Source of the DNA: Perkinsus marinus ATCC 50983
Taxonomy: Eukaryota; Perkinsozoa; Perkinsida; Perkinsidae
Reading direction: 5' to 3'
Assembly: GCF_000006405.1 (NCBI RefSeq)
Contig: NW_003216476.1
Span: 66,701-99,952 of the forward strand
Length of the DNA stretch: 33,252 nt
The notes beneath the pieces were generated by a model. That model saw only the letters and a list, made by a program, of their open reading frames with translations, did no database searches and was not told the origin of the DNA. Below, one piece after another: positions 11,113 to 21,145 of this stretch. Made by a program: the position numbers and the translations under genes. Numbering within the stretch: position 1 is the stretch's first letter; the number at the start of each line of letters is the position of its first letter.

Positions 11113-11989
11113 CACTATATGATCAACAATGAAATCAACTACAATGTGCCATCCTAGAGAGCCGAGGAGAAAAACGATACAACCACTAACGCTAGTGCAT
11201 CCAGCATGGATGGGACAGTTCACGACACTCCTCGAAGATATCACAGCAACGAAGCAGTGATGATAAAAATTCTACTCCAAGCCATATGAAATAACGCTTT
11301 ACTGTTATCGTAGAAACCGTTCCTTCTCAAACTAAGATCATCACCGTCATCCGAATCGGATCACGCTTTTAGGAGACACCCAATAGAGATCAGGAAACGC
11401 CATATACATGGTCTATAGCAGGCCAGAAGAAATCCTAAGCAATCTTGTGTGGCACTATATGGACAGTAATGTTGGATCAACAACATACATTCATATTGAT
11501 CCTAGTTCACCACAGACGCCATTGCTTTCTACCAATCGATGAGCTAATCAAATGAAGCATCAGTGATATTCTATTTGGAGTTACTATTCAACTCTAATAC
11601 CACCATCGATTCTGTGTTACTCATATACACCTACTACTACTGAACAACTACGCCTATCCACTTGCCAAACATGTCCACCGTATATTCATGTCAAACCGCT
11701 CTACCACTCCAAGAGGGATTCCCAAACTAAACTGTAAGTTCAACCATCCGTAAAACAATACGTCAGTTCAGCTCGCCGTCCCCTCAAGTTCACCCGAGAT
11801 AGTGACACTACTGGGCGTATAGTAAGCAGCACGCCTGCCCACCCACGACGTTACATCGAGCTCAACCATGATTGAACCAACACAACCACATCACTATCGT
11901 CGCAAGTCAACACTACAGAGAAAATCTACTACTCTTTCCCTTATAGTGTTGATGCAGTTATATATACGTCACCTCTCGTAGTACTACTT
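11113..11989. other. Intergenic, no gene seen
   Basis: This stretch lies between the galactokinase start and the SmE stop. It is CA-rich on the plus strand with only very short frames. I see no conserved motif, RNA gene or clear repeat. It should hold the galactokinase promoter and the SmE 3' end. Confidence 0.5.
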
Positions 11990-12599
11990 CTACGCAGCAG
12001 CGCTATTGCTAACTGCGTGCATCAAGGTTATATTATCGCCTTTCAAGAGGATCCTTCCCACTGGTCTACGAGTATCCTTCTTAGTGTTGACCTGACGAAT
12101 CACAATACGACCAGGCCACTACGACAATACCATAATAGCAACCATAAGCCACAGTAATAAAGGTAACTGGCGTAGTGAATACCCCAATACATGAACCATA
12201 AAGTGTCACTAAACTACTCTAGTCTCATACGCACGATAATTCTTGTCATGTTCCAAAAAGGATCCAAGTTCAACGATCCCAAATTGCCATATCCCCGATC
12301 ACAGAGATTAGCCCCCTTATGACCTCCTCAGCGTCATCTAATACAACATTCATATACTCATCAAAGCCCAATATGACCCCCTCCATACGGAGATCCTTAT
12401 GATCATATCTAAACACACCATAGACACCACATAGGCCGCCGCCATAGCCATTATTACAACCATACGACAATCCTAGTCTTCTCAGTGAGGTACCTGATAA
12501 AGCTGTCGCTAGTCTACCTTACCTCTATCGCCCTCCTCACCTGAAGATCAGGTTGATTGGCATGGTCATAATCTTCTGCAACTTCCTTTTGGACATCAT
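11990..12599 (-). CDS. SNRPE: Small nuclear ribonucleoprotein E (SmE)
   Basis: Model: 12599-12541, 12493-12458, 12408-12324, 12091-11990; 93 residues (human SmE has 92). SmE is one of seven Sm proteins that ring the U-rich site of spliceosomal snRNAs. Exon 1 gives MPINLIFR, exon 2 [12 protein letters not shown], and exon 3 the Sm1 motif [20 protein letters not shown] followed by VVLDDAEE. Exon 4 gives the Sm2 motif [12 protein letters not shown] and ends [10 protein letters not shown]. These match human SmE almost position by position ([40 protein letters not shown]). Introns are 47, 49 and 232 nt; the donor of the last (GTCATA) is weak. It was recognised directly from the Sm motifs. Confidence 0.95.
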
Positions 12600-12926
12600 C
12601 TTGGCGACAACGGGGTGGTGACAACAACAACAAAAGGAAACTTCAGTCAATTCATCACTTCATTCAACCCTCTCAAATCGATCAGCGCATTTACAATCTC
12701 GCTCGCCCTAAAATTGATGAAAGCCATCAACTCCAACACAACACAACACTACTGAGAGAGTCCTATGATATGACAGAGAAAAAATTACACTGTTGCTGAC
12801 CTTATACGATGACTGCTGACGAAGATGAAAATGACTAGCAATATTTGCAGTATTCTCAACAGGATAATAGTACTGATAAAAAAGATTCTGAATATGGTTG
12901 AATTGGTAGTAGTAGTAGTATCATCA
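12600..12926. other. Intergenic, SmE upstream region
   Basis: A short stretch between the SmE start and the stop of the TLDc gene. It contains a short TAG/TCA-repeat-like tract at about 12906-12930 and no supported gene. It should carry the SmE promoter. Confidence 0.5.
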
Positions 12927-14307
12927 TCAATCATCTTCAGGGGTGCTCAGACTCCACACCTCTACGTCCTGTATCACAAAGTCTTCACTCGATGCCAGTG
13001 GCCCCGAGTTGTAGGTCAAACAGTGTCCAGTAGATCCCTAAAACAGTACCACACCAATGTCAACTTATACTAGTTCGTTACTATACACACCCTATGACGT
13101 GATAACAGCCACAAGATACTAGGTTCCCCAAACAATGGGTCCAATCAAAGTCACGCGACCAACGGAAGGAGTTTCGTCAACAACTTTGAGCTCATGTAAC
13201 TCCTTAAAAAATACCCTACTTAGATAGACGGAAATTCCGAATGCTTCATCGCTCATGTCGTGGGGCTACCACACGATATGATTTTTCCTCACCAAACTGA
13301 CCATCTCAAGATCCTGATTAACCCAATATACCTTCTCGGTCAATTTACCCAACTTTGAGACTACCAAATTGAGCCGCCCGAAATCAAAGTCATTTTCAGC
13401 CCCACCACCAACCGGATGAGCTCTCGCGATCTCAACGCTCGAAAAGCAGAGAAATACAATGTCGTTTCAGGTAGAGTTTTTCACGCTTCCATATTAGAGA
13501 GTTCACACTTGTTCACTGTTGTTGGCACACTCATTGACCAGCAGTAATAAGAAGGCTTGCAAGACCATTGCATAGTATTACTCTCAGCCAGGAATCGTAT
13601 ATGCATATGGCACTATGGCCAGACCTTCCTCCACCTCCTATCACTAGGCGACGTTCATCACCATACTGAAGAAGGTGACAAGATAGGAACCTTCACGCGC
13701 CACGAAATAGAGATCTTACTTGGAAGAACTCGTTCTTGCTACTCCAGGGGTATACTGTTATATCCCCTTTATCATACCCGTGCTTGCCAAAGGTGAAGAC
13801 CCAACTTTCACCTAAAACAACCGTCACTGCGCCACAAAATTATCCATCACCCAACGTTAATACCATTCCCACAGAACTTTCCAGACTTCCTCCACTGAGC
13901 CATACAAAGGGCCCCGAACACCGTCCCCTCCGTGTCTCTGATCAGCAGGACAGAAGGGCAAGGCATACGCTCCATGTGCCTAACAACACTTCCTCATCAA
14001 AACGTCACGCGCCACGAAATTACCTATAGAAGTTATCCAATGATATACCATGGACCTTGGGCGAATACGATAGCGTCCATTGCTGAGGAGGTATACAATT
14101 ACCAAGCTAAGCAGTCCTTTCACCATCCTACCGTAAACCGCAACATAATAGGGAGGTGATCCGAGAGAGTAGCTGCTGCCCTTCTTGTAAGCAACCAGGG
14201 ATCCTTAATTTGGAGGTGACTAAAGCCAGTGGAGCCACTACTAGCCGGTTTGCGAGAATAGGGATATGCCAGTTGTGTCTATCGAGAAATTCAACCACCC
14301 CCCCCAT
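12927..14307 (-). CDS. TLDc-domain protein
   Basis: Exons resolved: start of exon 2 unclear-14132, 14082-14024, 13979-13864, 13811-13720, 13665-13582, 13037-12927. The spliced frame gives a full TLDc domain: LSDHLPIMLRFTQWTLSYS, KVHGISLDNFYR, VLLIRDTEGTVFGAL, the FCGNGESWVFTF segment, ITVYPWSSKNEFFQ, then YGDERRLVIGGGG, HSAICIYDSWLR and finally GHCLTYNSGPLASSEDFVI with QDVEVWSL. TLDc proteins (OXR1, NCOA7, TBC1D24) act in oxidative-stress resistance and bind the V-ATPase; that role here is inferred. A first exon may begin at ATG 14307 (MGGVVEFLDRHNWHIPILAN), but its frame does not join exon 2 without an intron I could not place. Three successive introns share the motif described elsewhere. 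The 13038-13581 intron is unusually long (544 nt). Confidence 0.82.
13095..13460 (-). other. Coding-like sequence inside the long TLDc intron
   Basis: Two stretches read as plausible exons on the same strand as the host gene: IARAHPVGGGAENDFDFGRL running on to VSKLGKLTEK, then after a 66-nt GTATAT..TAG intron PHDMSDEAFGISVYLSRVFF and KELHELKVVDETPSVGRVTL. They join in phase. Skipping them gives the canonical TLDc junction DSWLR-GSTGHC, so they are either a lineage-specific insert, an alternative exon pair or a small nested gene from the ATG at about 13249. No family is recognised. Confidence 0.3.
13692..14022 (-). repeat. Three intronic copies of an ATTTYGTGGCGCGTGA motif
   Basis: Read on the minus (sense) strand, the introns of the TLDc gene at 13980-14023, 13812-13863 and 13666-13719 each contain a version of ATTTCGTGGCGCGTGA (plus-strand spans 14004-14022, 13823-13842, 13692-13709). 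In the first the motif starts two bases inside the donor. Further copies lie at 7459-7476, 8337-8353 and 32506-32525, with a looser one at 21338-21355. All are in the same orientation relative to the minus-strand genes. Confidence 0.75.
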
Positions 14308-14595
14308 GTTGCCACACTAGACAGTGCGTCTTCTATTATTATCATCACAGAGGTCCATCTTAACACGATCACAGTAGAGAGTTCACCTTCCATGAATATA
14401 TACGTAACGTAATATGATACTAACCATCGATCGCTTCATTCAGGTGGTGGTTAAAAGCCTAAATTCATCCTTTTTTCTCAAAAACATGGCACGAGCCTTA
14501 CAGCAGTAAATGCTTATAGTAAATATTCACACGAATGCTAGTCGAGCAACTCCTACACCCACCGCTGTCGACCTTCCCCACAGTCCATAGTGTTA
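14308..14595. other. Short intergenic gap
   Basis: This gap lies between the possible TLDc start and the stop of the next minus-strand gene. I see no gene, RNA or clear repeat in it. Confidence 0.5.
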
Positions 14596-15811
14596 CTACT
14601 TCTGCATGTACTGCAAGGCACTCTCATCATCCACAGGTATAGTCAACAGAGGCGCCGCTATCTCATCATCCTCCTCCTCCCCCTCAGATGATGATCCCTG
14701 TATATCACTGATAGCCACCACCGACACCTAAGACTCAACTGACCGCGGTAATACTAGTCACCATTCTCACCCTCGATGCTGATGGAGGGATACCACTCTT
14801 TGATGAATCCTCAGCATTCCTACCTGAACACGGACAATATTCCATCACTACGAGTGGTCAGTGGCTACTACCAGTATCACCACCAAGACCCATCTTAGCG
14901 AGTCCTTCCACAACAGCACTGCAGCTGAAGGGCACCTCCGTCAACGTACTGATCTCTGTTGGGCTTCCGTCCACTAACCAAAGGCATCCATATCTCAACT
15001 CCACGAAGGCAATTCAAAAATGCCATCCACAACAGTCTTAGCGGCCCCCCTACCTCGTCGGTCCTCAGCTATATCATCGATAATATCAATAAGTCTATGG
15101 GCCACCTTATACAGCTTCTCTCGACTTGGGAACTGTACGGATATGACTACCGAGGCCAATATTGCTGCTGTTAGCACATACTTGGAAAACGACAACATTA
15201 TCATCCGAAATTGACAATGCTGGATTCTCCTTATCAGCGGAAGCCATAGATCCTATTGATCCTATCTTATGCTTCCGTCGCCCATGCAGTGTACTCAACT
15301 GCAACTGCAGAAAATGAGCCGCGTATTCATCCGGATCGGTCTCGCCATAGTGACCAAACGTTCCTAAAATTCATAATACCACTCCAGCCACAACATGTCA
15401 TGATGATGGTACTACCCTGGGGGACAGATTCCCCTTCGAGTTCGCTAGTCGGTACAGTAACAGCTCCACACTCCACAAGGTCTCTCAGATCAATATACAC
15501 CTACACAGCCAATCTAGCCGAGCGGTAGAGCGACCAGCACTATGCTCACTTGATAAGCCCCCATCCCGTCCGTCCGCACACGTTCGAACCGAGGATCCGG
15601 CTCAAAATGCAACGTAGAAGCACTTTCTGATATCGTCAGCAGACCAGGTGCCTAAACATACATCCTCACAACAACTACACTGCAACCATCGCTCCACCTT
15701 CACATCTGGCGTGCAGAACCACGCGTGCTCCCTCATGAAAACACAAGGCGACGCTATATCAATGCTCTCGGTATGGGGACCTAACAATAGACAGTGGCCA
15801 AGCAAATACAT
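14596..15811 (-). CDS. Unrecognised acidic-tailed protein, seven exons
   Basis: Model: 15811-15614, 15500-15416, 15363-15182, 15132-15000, 14955-14872, 14823-14771, 14727-14596; 288 residues, all junctions in phase, introns 43-52 nt apart from a 113-nt first one. The first exon is Cys-rich (VKVERWLQCSCCEDVCLGTW), the second reads VYIDLRDLVECGAVTVP, the third YGETDPDEYAAHFLQL, and the fourth a helix RLIDIIDDIAEDRRGRG. The tail is acidic (SSSEGEEEDDEIAAPLL) and ends QYMQK. I do not recognise the family; a soluble nuclear or cytoplasmic protein is a guess from composition. The first donor (GTTGCA) is weak, and 27 nt inside exon 1 could also be an intron. The intron at 15133-15181, if retained, produces a false membrane segment (YVLTAAILASVVISVQF). 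Confidence 0.6.
15515..15602 (+). other. tRNA-like A-box/B-box pair, antisense in an intron
   Basis: The plus strand reads TAGCCGAGCGGTAGAGCG at about 15515, a near-perfect A box, and CGTTCGAACCG at about 15581, a near B box. An acceptor stem and anticodon arm do not fold convincingly (several mismatches), so this looks like a decayed tRNA or the head of a tRNA-derived SINE. It sits inside the first intron of the minus-strand gene. Confidence 0.35.
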
Positions 15812-16185
15812 TTATGAATAAACCTGATATCTCTCAAAAATATAGATATATACTGATAATACAGACGACGCAGTATTTATCATGTTATACACTTATTATT
15901 CCAACATGTTCATATTCTACCTTATTATATGTATTATTAAGCCTTAACTATTACCTCTTTCTTCGACCACAGCCTCAGGAGTCCCTACTTGAACTGCTTC
16001 ATCGGTCGCCATAACGCGTTATCGACTATGTTAAAACAACTTGATAAAAAACTACAAGGAGGAGGAAGAAAGTCGGATCTGAAAACACCATAACCCAACA
16101 AGGTCTACCTCAACAATATAGAGGCTCCCACCACACCAACCCGACACATACCAAGTGAAACTGAGAGCGCTCATGAATGACGACT
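15812..16185. other. AT-rich intergenic region
   Basis: The part at 15815-15960 is strongly AT-rich with TATA-like runs on both strands. It lies just upstream of the minus-strand gene starting at 15811 and just downstream of the phytochelatin-synthase-like gene, so it probably holds the promoter of the former. No gene is seen. Confidence 0.5.
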
Positions 16186-17139
16186 TCAAAAATCTCCAAC
16201 TGTTGCTGAGTTTTGCAACACGTGGCGCTTCCCAGTAGTATCAGACCTTGCTGTAAAGTCAGAGCAGATTACCGAGGATACCCGTGATACTGCAATTCTG
16301 AGTATCCCTCTGGGTTCTCCTGACTTCTTATCACACCCTTGTGTCGACCCAACGATCTTCTCTAAATCAATCCACACAGGCTCTGTGTAGGGCCAAGGAT
16401 CCAACACTAACACGCTACCGGTCTCCTCGTGATACCCTCCAATAGGCGCAAAATGCCCTCCCCAAGGGACCTGCCCAGCCGCAGTCATATCATAATTCAG
16501 AATCAACAAATCTTCGCTGTGCGCAAGAAGATTCTCCAACTCTGTCACACTACGCGGTCTCGCAATCACCGTATCCCATCCCATTCGACGGCAACTGTCG
16601 TGTAACTGGACCAGTGTCATCCCTTCCCTCATCAGAGTATCTTTGCGCACAGCGAAGATTCCCTCATCCAGCATAGCCTCATCACTGAGCATCCTACCAC
16701 TGACAGAAGCTAACACCATAGCCATCGACGCTACACCACACGTAGCGTTGGTCTGCTGCCGTCTGTATTGAGTGATGCCACTTCGGCTGCTCGCGAGTAA
16801 TCTCCTCAAACCCTCTTCAGACCGTAGCAGACACAATTGCTGTTCGTATCTGCCACACAATTATAAAAATACCATAAATAACTATACCAACTTTGGGTGA
16901 ACTCCTAGCGCCTCCTCCCTGGACATGTGCTTTCGTCTCATTAACCCATAGATACATTGCTGCTCCTGCTCAGCCGGGAACTCCTCAGCGAAGAGGAACT
17001 GCAATCCTTCTATATCAGAAGGCGGCATCCTAGGGAAAACCCCAAACTCGTGTTTTCGAAATCGAAAATCATCCCACACCAAATCCTCAACAGTTGATGG
17101 AAGTACGGGGACAAGCACTCCTCGTTGAACACAACGCAT
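16186..17139 (-). CDS. Phytochelatin-synthase-like cysteine peptidase (family C83)
   Basis: Model: 17139-16888 and 16839-16186, one 48-nt intron, 301 residues. Family members are papain-like gamma-glutamylcysteine dipeptidyl transpeptidases that use glutathione to make phytochelatins or simply cleave it. The triad is visible: Cys in QTNATCGVASMAMVLAS, His in GGHFAPIGGYH and Asp in VLVLDPWPYTEPVWI. LILNYDMT precedes the His motif as in the family. Length fits the short prokaryote-type forms rather than plant enzymes with a long Cys-rich C-terminal domain; no Cys-rich tail is present. The N-terminal 84 residues (FGVFPRMPPSDIEG) are not recognised. The start is the first in-frame ATG; a TTG at 17151 is also open. 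Metal detoxification or glutathione turnover is inferred. Confidence 0.78.
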
Positions 17140-17956
17140 ACCATAATGCAAGGAGAACCTCCCTTACTAAGTCAGACACGAGCAAAGAAGGACAATGGAC
17201 GACCGTCCACTAGCAGATAATACCGACTATAGCACCACCACCACCACCACCATCTAAACCGGCGGCGGCGACGGCGCCTCATACCAGAGCACTATGGCTC
17301 AAACGAAACGAACTTCGACACAACCGTAACACGGGAGGAGGCCGAGACTATCTCGGTGTTCACCACCACCGCAGTACGGCCGATCGAGATAAGGATGCTA
17401 AGACGGCTCGAAAGATGTGTTGACCGTTGGCAATAGTATAGTGCTATGGCTGAGCCACAGTACTGGACCGGAAAGATAAAGGGAGACTAGCTCTATTGGG
17501 AGACTACCAATACATCTACTGTGACGGTGGCAACAACACCGCTGCCAGGGATAGAACCAACGACCTTATGGTTACTGGGAGAGCACGGTTGAGCTATCTA
17601 CCGCTCCACCAAAATTCCACTAACAGCAATGATGTTGCGAGAACAAAAGCAGTATCAGAAATGGCAGACCCTCTGAAGGCCCGCCTAATGCGATTGCCTA
17701 TACAGCTACCAACAGAGCATCGTCTCCACAAAAGACCAACAAGCCATAAAAGGAAACCATCCAGGCCTAATAGTGACAGCACTACCCGACCTATGACCAG
17801 TAAGTAACTATTCACAACAAGAGTAACCACGCCCACTATCAAACGTGGTAGAAAGAAGAAGAAGGCCTCACTGAGAGTTACAATAACAATAACCATCACC
17901 AATATCTCTACGGCATTCACACTATCAACTGCTACTTACTCCACTACAAGATGACA
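17140..17956. other. Intergenic region with a tRNA-like stretch and a hydrophobic frame
   Basis: The minus strand at 17541-17610 carries GAGC-GGTAGATA-GCTC, a D-arm-like hairpin, and GGTTCTATCC, a B-box-like block, but no proper anticodon stem; I read it as a tRNA-derived relic. A minus frame at 17594-17920 is very hydrophobic (VEILVMVIVIVTLSEAFFFF, then VVLSLLGLDGFLLWLVGLLW) and begins 40 bp after the HAD gene stop. With no start context, family or splice support, I do not call it a gene, though a small membrane protein is possible. Confidence 0.35.
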
Positions 17957-19284
17957 CTAATTCACTTCACTCCCAGCAGACGTACCTACAAAATCGATCA
18001 CCAGGGCGAGCGCTATTGCAACAGACCCTACTCGCATCACTACGAAGTCGTTGCCTGACGCTATCATCGCTTCCAGCGTAACGACTAGGTACGAGCCTCT
18101 TCACAGCGTCTCTTCTGAGAGCCGTTGCTTCCTCTGGGCACATGACGTAGGTCTTATGAGCCTCCTCAGCGACAATACGAGGGAGCACAGCACTGAGCTT
18201 CGACAACTGCTTGGATAAGTCTTCCACTGAGGGAATCTACAACAACAACAACATAATTAACGTCTACACCACTCCTAGGTCCCACTGATTTCATCTTCAC
18301 ACACTTCACGTAGCTCTGGGGTATAAGCCTCGACAGCAGCCTCGCCGGATTGAGGTCGCATCTACTGTTGCCGATCAATACCTACACCAACACCATCACG
18401 ACTCAGTACGCACTGAACGACCAACTCACCAAGCTAACGTACTCAGCATTGGTATGGCCACCACCATTACGAGAGCTCAACGCCCGAGCCATGGACCGAG
18501 CCTTACTCGCCAAACCAGTAGTGCTCTTTACCTCGACCTTAGGGTTGCTACCATCAATGAGTGGTAGAATGCCAGAGGCGGATCTACAACAACTTCTCAT
18601 CATCAACAACAAAGAGGTCCTCGCATACAAACCTCAACCTACTACCTCCTAGCACATTTATACACCCATGCTGGGTTCGCGGCCGTTACTATATGGACCT
18701 TGTTGCCATTGCTCATCGACACTGCATCCCGTAGGACCTTTTCAGCGGCTTCCAAGCAGGACCTAATAATGGTACTCTACTTCACAAACTTCCATTTCTC
18801 ATCACATGGATCACCGCCATGTTATAAATTGCGGAAATCCTGCCTACACCTCGTATTGGAAACGACAGGAAACAAGATGCTATATAATAGGTTCTATCAT
18901 AAAACAACGAAGATGATATGTCAGTCTAGCAATACACTTATATCAACGCTAAAAGGTTAGTACTGATTTCTCTCACAGTAACTTATCAACCGAAAATTCA
19001 GGAAAAATTTCCATATCAACTATGTAGTACCACATGCGAGTTCCACAACTTCACCTAATTGCTTCTACGGAAAGAACTTACAGTAATTCGGCCTCACGTT
19101 CGACACCAGCATGGCCAGTCATGGCGCCCAGGAAGGCTGTAGTGGGGAATAATGTATCATCCCAGTCAAAAATAAATAGGGATTTATGCTTCCCTATAGG
19201 GGGCTCAGTACCATCACTACTACTACCATCACTATCCTCCTCGCTGTGAGAGGGAGTACTCATCACAGCAGCTGTAGACGGCAT
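17957..19284 (-). CDS. HAD-superfamily hydrolase (DWDDTLFP type)
   Basis: Model: 19284-19082, 18762-18646, 18583-18430, 18381-18286, 18236-18044, 17985-17957; 263 residues, phases consistent. Motif I is LFIFDWDDTLFPTT at about residue 45 (nucleophile Asp and the +2 Asp). Motif II is KVHIVTAANPAWV, with Thr after a beta-strand. Next is ILPLIDGSNPKVEVKS, then YVSLVLIGNSRCDL where the family normally has IGDS. The end reads VKCVKMKSIPSVEDLSKQLS, typical of this protist and plant HAD group. The N-terminus is Ser/Glu/Asp-rich. The acidic loop normally written GDS is GNS here, so metal-site residue IV may differ; activity is uncertain. Introns are 48-68 nt except the first (319 nt). The last junction is the least sure. 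Substrate unknown. Confidence 0.8.
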
Positions 19285-19425
19285 TATAAATATAGACTGA
19301 TAAATCAATGGCGCTACGCCAAACCCAACACCAGGGCATGGGAAACACGATGTGAATAGATGCCCATGTTCCTATTAACCCAACAATAAGCTACCTCTCC
19401 GCTTCGACTTGGAGTCTCCCGATAA
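19285..19425. promoter_or_regulatory. Probable HAD gene promoter gap
   Basis: Only 141 bp separate the HAD start from the stop of the EF-hand gene. On the minus strand an AT-rich run (TATATTTATA) lies directly upstream of the ATG. A true TATA box is not proven. Confidence 0.3.
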
Positions 19426-20882
19426 CTACCAACAGCTCATCACCAAAGCATATTCATCAACAGCTACATTAAATCCCACATCAACCTCCCTAAGTTCCCG
19501 GAATGCTGGTATCAATAACTGGGGATTTAACTCTGCCAATTCTGTGAACTTTTCCAGAGATATTTTAGCACCAGAAGGAAGATTGATTTCACCATAGAGG
19601 ACCTCAGCTCGCCGCTCCAACCATGCTTCAGAAATGTCACCTACGTCAACATCGATCAGCCGAAACTCAATTAACTGTTACCACACCTTCGTGAACTCAC
19701 AGACGCCCACCACAATTCCACCGTTTGACATTACCTGGCGAATTAACTCTTAGAATCTTGATAAGCTCAGCCTTGTCAATATAGCCACTGCCATCTTCAT
19801 CGAACATCATGAAGGCGAACCTCAGCCTGTCCTTCGGAGTAGCATCAGTATGCGTTGATAACCCCACTGAAGAGTCGACTATAACAATATCAACATATAA
19901 TTATATAATATAATATATAGTTAATAGTATAATTTAGTATAATATAATAATCACAAACTACCATATCAATGGAGTTTCACCCGTTTTACGCGAAGTGAAA
20001 TGTGAAATGGGTTTTTCACTAGTGTTTTTCACATCACTAGGGTGAAACTCCAATATTATAAATTACTAGATAACATATAATATATACACCATATATAAGT
20101 AATCTTATAATAACATGTATAAGACATCCAACTGGCAAGATAGATTTAAAACTACAAGTACTGCTACTGTTATTACTACTACGCTTATAAGAATCGTCAT
20201 CAACTTCAAAAAATCATCAACGAAAAGCTCCATCTTCCTCGATGAATTACTCAGTGGGCAAGCGGCCTCTATATTCCAACTCGAATGACGATTTCAAGTC
20301 CACTATCACAAATTCTAGCACAAGTCAAATATATCACAAAATATAAGATTCTAGCAATATATTCTAGAAATATATCACAAGTATAGCACTATCACAAATA
20401 TAGCAAACGCTCATCTATAGTAGCCGAACTGCTGTATACCAATACTCTCGAATCAACATACCCAGCAGCCTACCAATGAACTCCTTTACATCTATCTCCC
20501 TCGACCCATCCAAATCAAATATACCAAAGAGCCGTCGTAACATCGGCGTATCCTCCTTCCCCAGGGCCTACTTCACCATAGTTACCAAAAGGCATTCTCA
20601 GGTGCTACCAACACCTCCCTAAACTCAGCATAGTCGATTCTCCCCGACCCATCTTTATCGATCTCCTGGAACTTATGGAAAATCTCCTTAATCCGCGACG
20701 GTTTCACACTAATTTCCGCCTCGCTTCCCTCTGTGAAAGCCGCTAGAATTTCACGCCGGGAATCTCTAGTAAGTCCCCCCACGAATCGAGCTGAGACCAC
20801 AGCCATGCATGGCAACCTCCAAGCCGACCCCACCCTCCTTAACCCTCCTCCGCTCTGCTTCTACCGCCTCTGCTATCTCCAT
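19426..20882 (-). CDS. EF-hand calcium-binding protein with three canonical loops
   Basis: Model: 20882-20834, 20790-20609, 20567-20474, 19878-19735, 19640-19426; 227 residues, all phases match. Loop 1 is DKDGSGRIDYAE, loop 2 DLDGSREIDVKE and loop 3 DEDGSGYIDKAE, each with acidic 1, 3 and 12 positions. A fourth, loop-less helix pair follows (SLEKFTELAELNPQLLIPAF). The spacing and PKDRLRFAFMMFDEDG resemble calcineurin-B and neuronal-calcium-sensor proteins, so a Ca2+ sensor for a kinase or phosphatase is likely; a specific partner cannot be named. The Met at 20882 is the first usable ATG, but the frame is open upstream to a possible acceptor (LNEDGRYGYNDAFE), so an extra 5' exon may exist. The long 595-nt intron (19879-20473) carries a foldback element. 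Confidence 0.82.
19970..20052. mobile_element. MITE-like foldback element, copy 1
   Basis: An 83-bp element with perfect 13-bp terminal inverted repeats (TGGAGTTTCACCC at 19970, GGGTGAAACTCCA ending at 20052) and an inner CACTAGTG palindrome. It has no coding capacity. It sits in the AT-rich long intron of the EF-hand gene. The right 42 bp match 29544-29585 at all but one base, showing it is a repeat family. Confidence 0.8.
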
Positions 20883-21145
20883 CTCAAATGCATCGTTGTA
20901 GCCGTATCTACCATCCTCATTTAAGGCCTACTAAACTCGATGATGGAATACAGCTCTCACGGAAGCACTCGAGTGTAAAAATTTTCACTGAGTAAAATCT
21001 CCAAGAGCAGTTCATTGAACAACTGAGAAGATTAACTCCAACCGATTCAGGAATTGCTATTTAAGAATTACCAAATCACCAGGCTATACTAATATAAGCA
21101 CGGTGCTATTAGCTGGGCTTTAGGTGGTATATATACTTATACGCT

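Noticed and set aside
14995-15204. Apparent small membrane protein (MIMLSFSKYVLTAAILASVV)
   Set aside because: The hydrophobic part is a 49-nt intron with good donor, branch-like CTAAC and acceptor; removing it joins flanking exons in phase.
17292-17304. TATGGCTCAAACG as a trace of the perkinsid spliced leader (TTTTGGCTCAAG)
   Set aside because: Only about eight bases agree, there is no donor after it and no repeat unit, so it is probably chance.
18286-18361. Frame MRPQSGEAAVEAYTPELREV as an exon of the HAD gene
   Set aside because: It competes with LIGNSRCDLNPARLLSRL on the same strand. The latter fits the HAD family and keeps phase with both neighbours.
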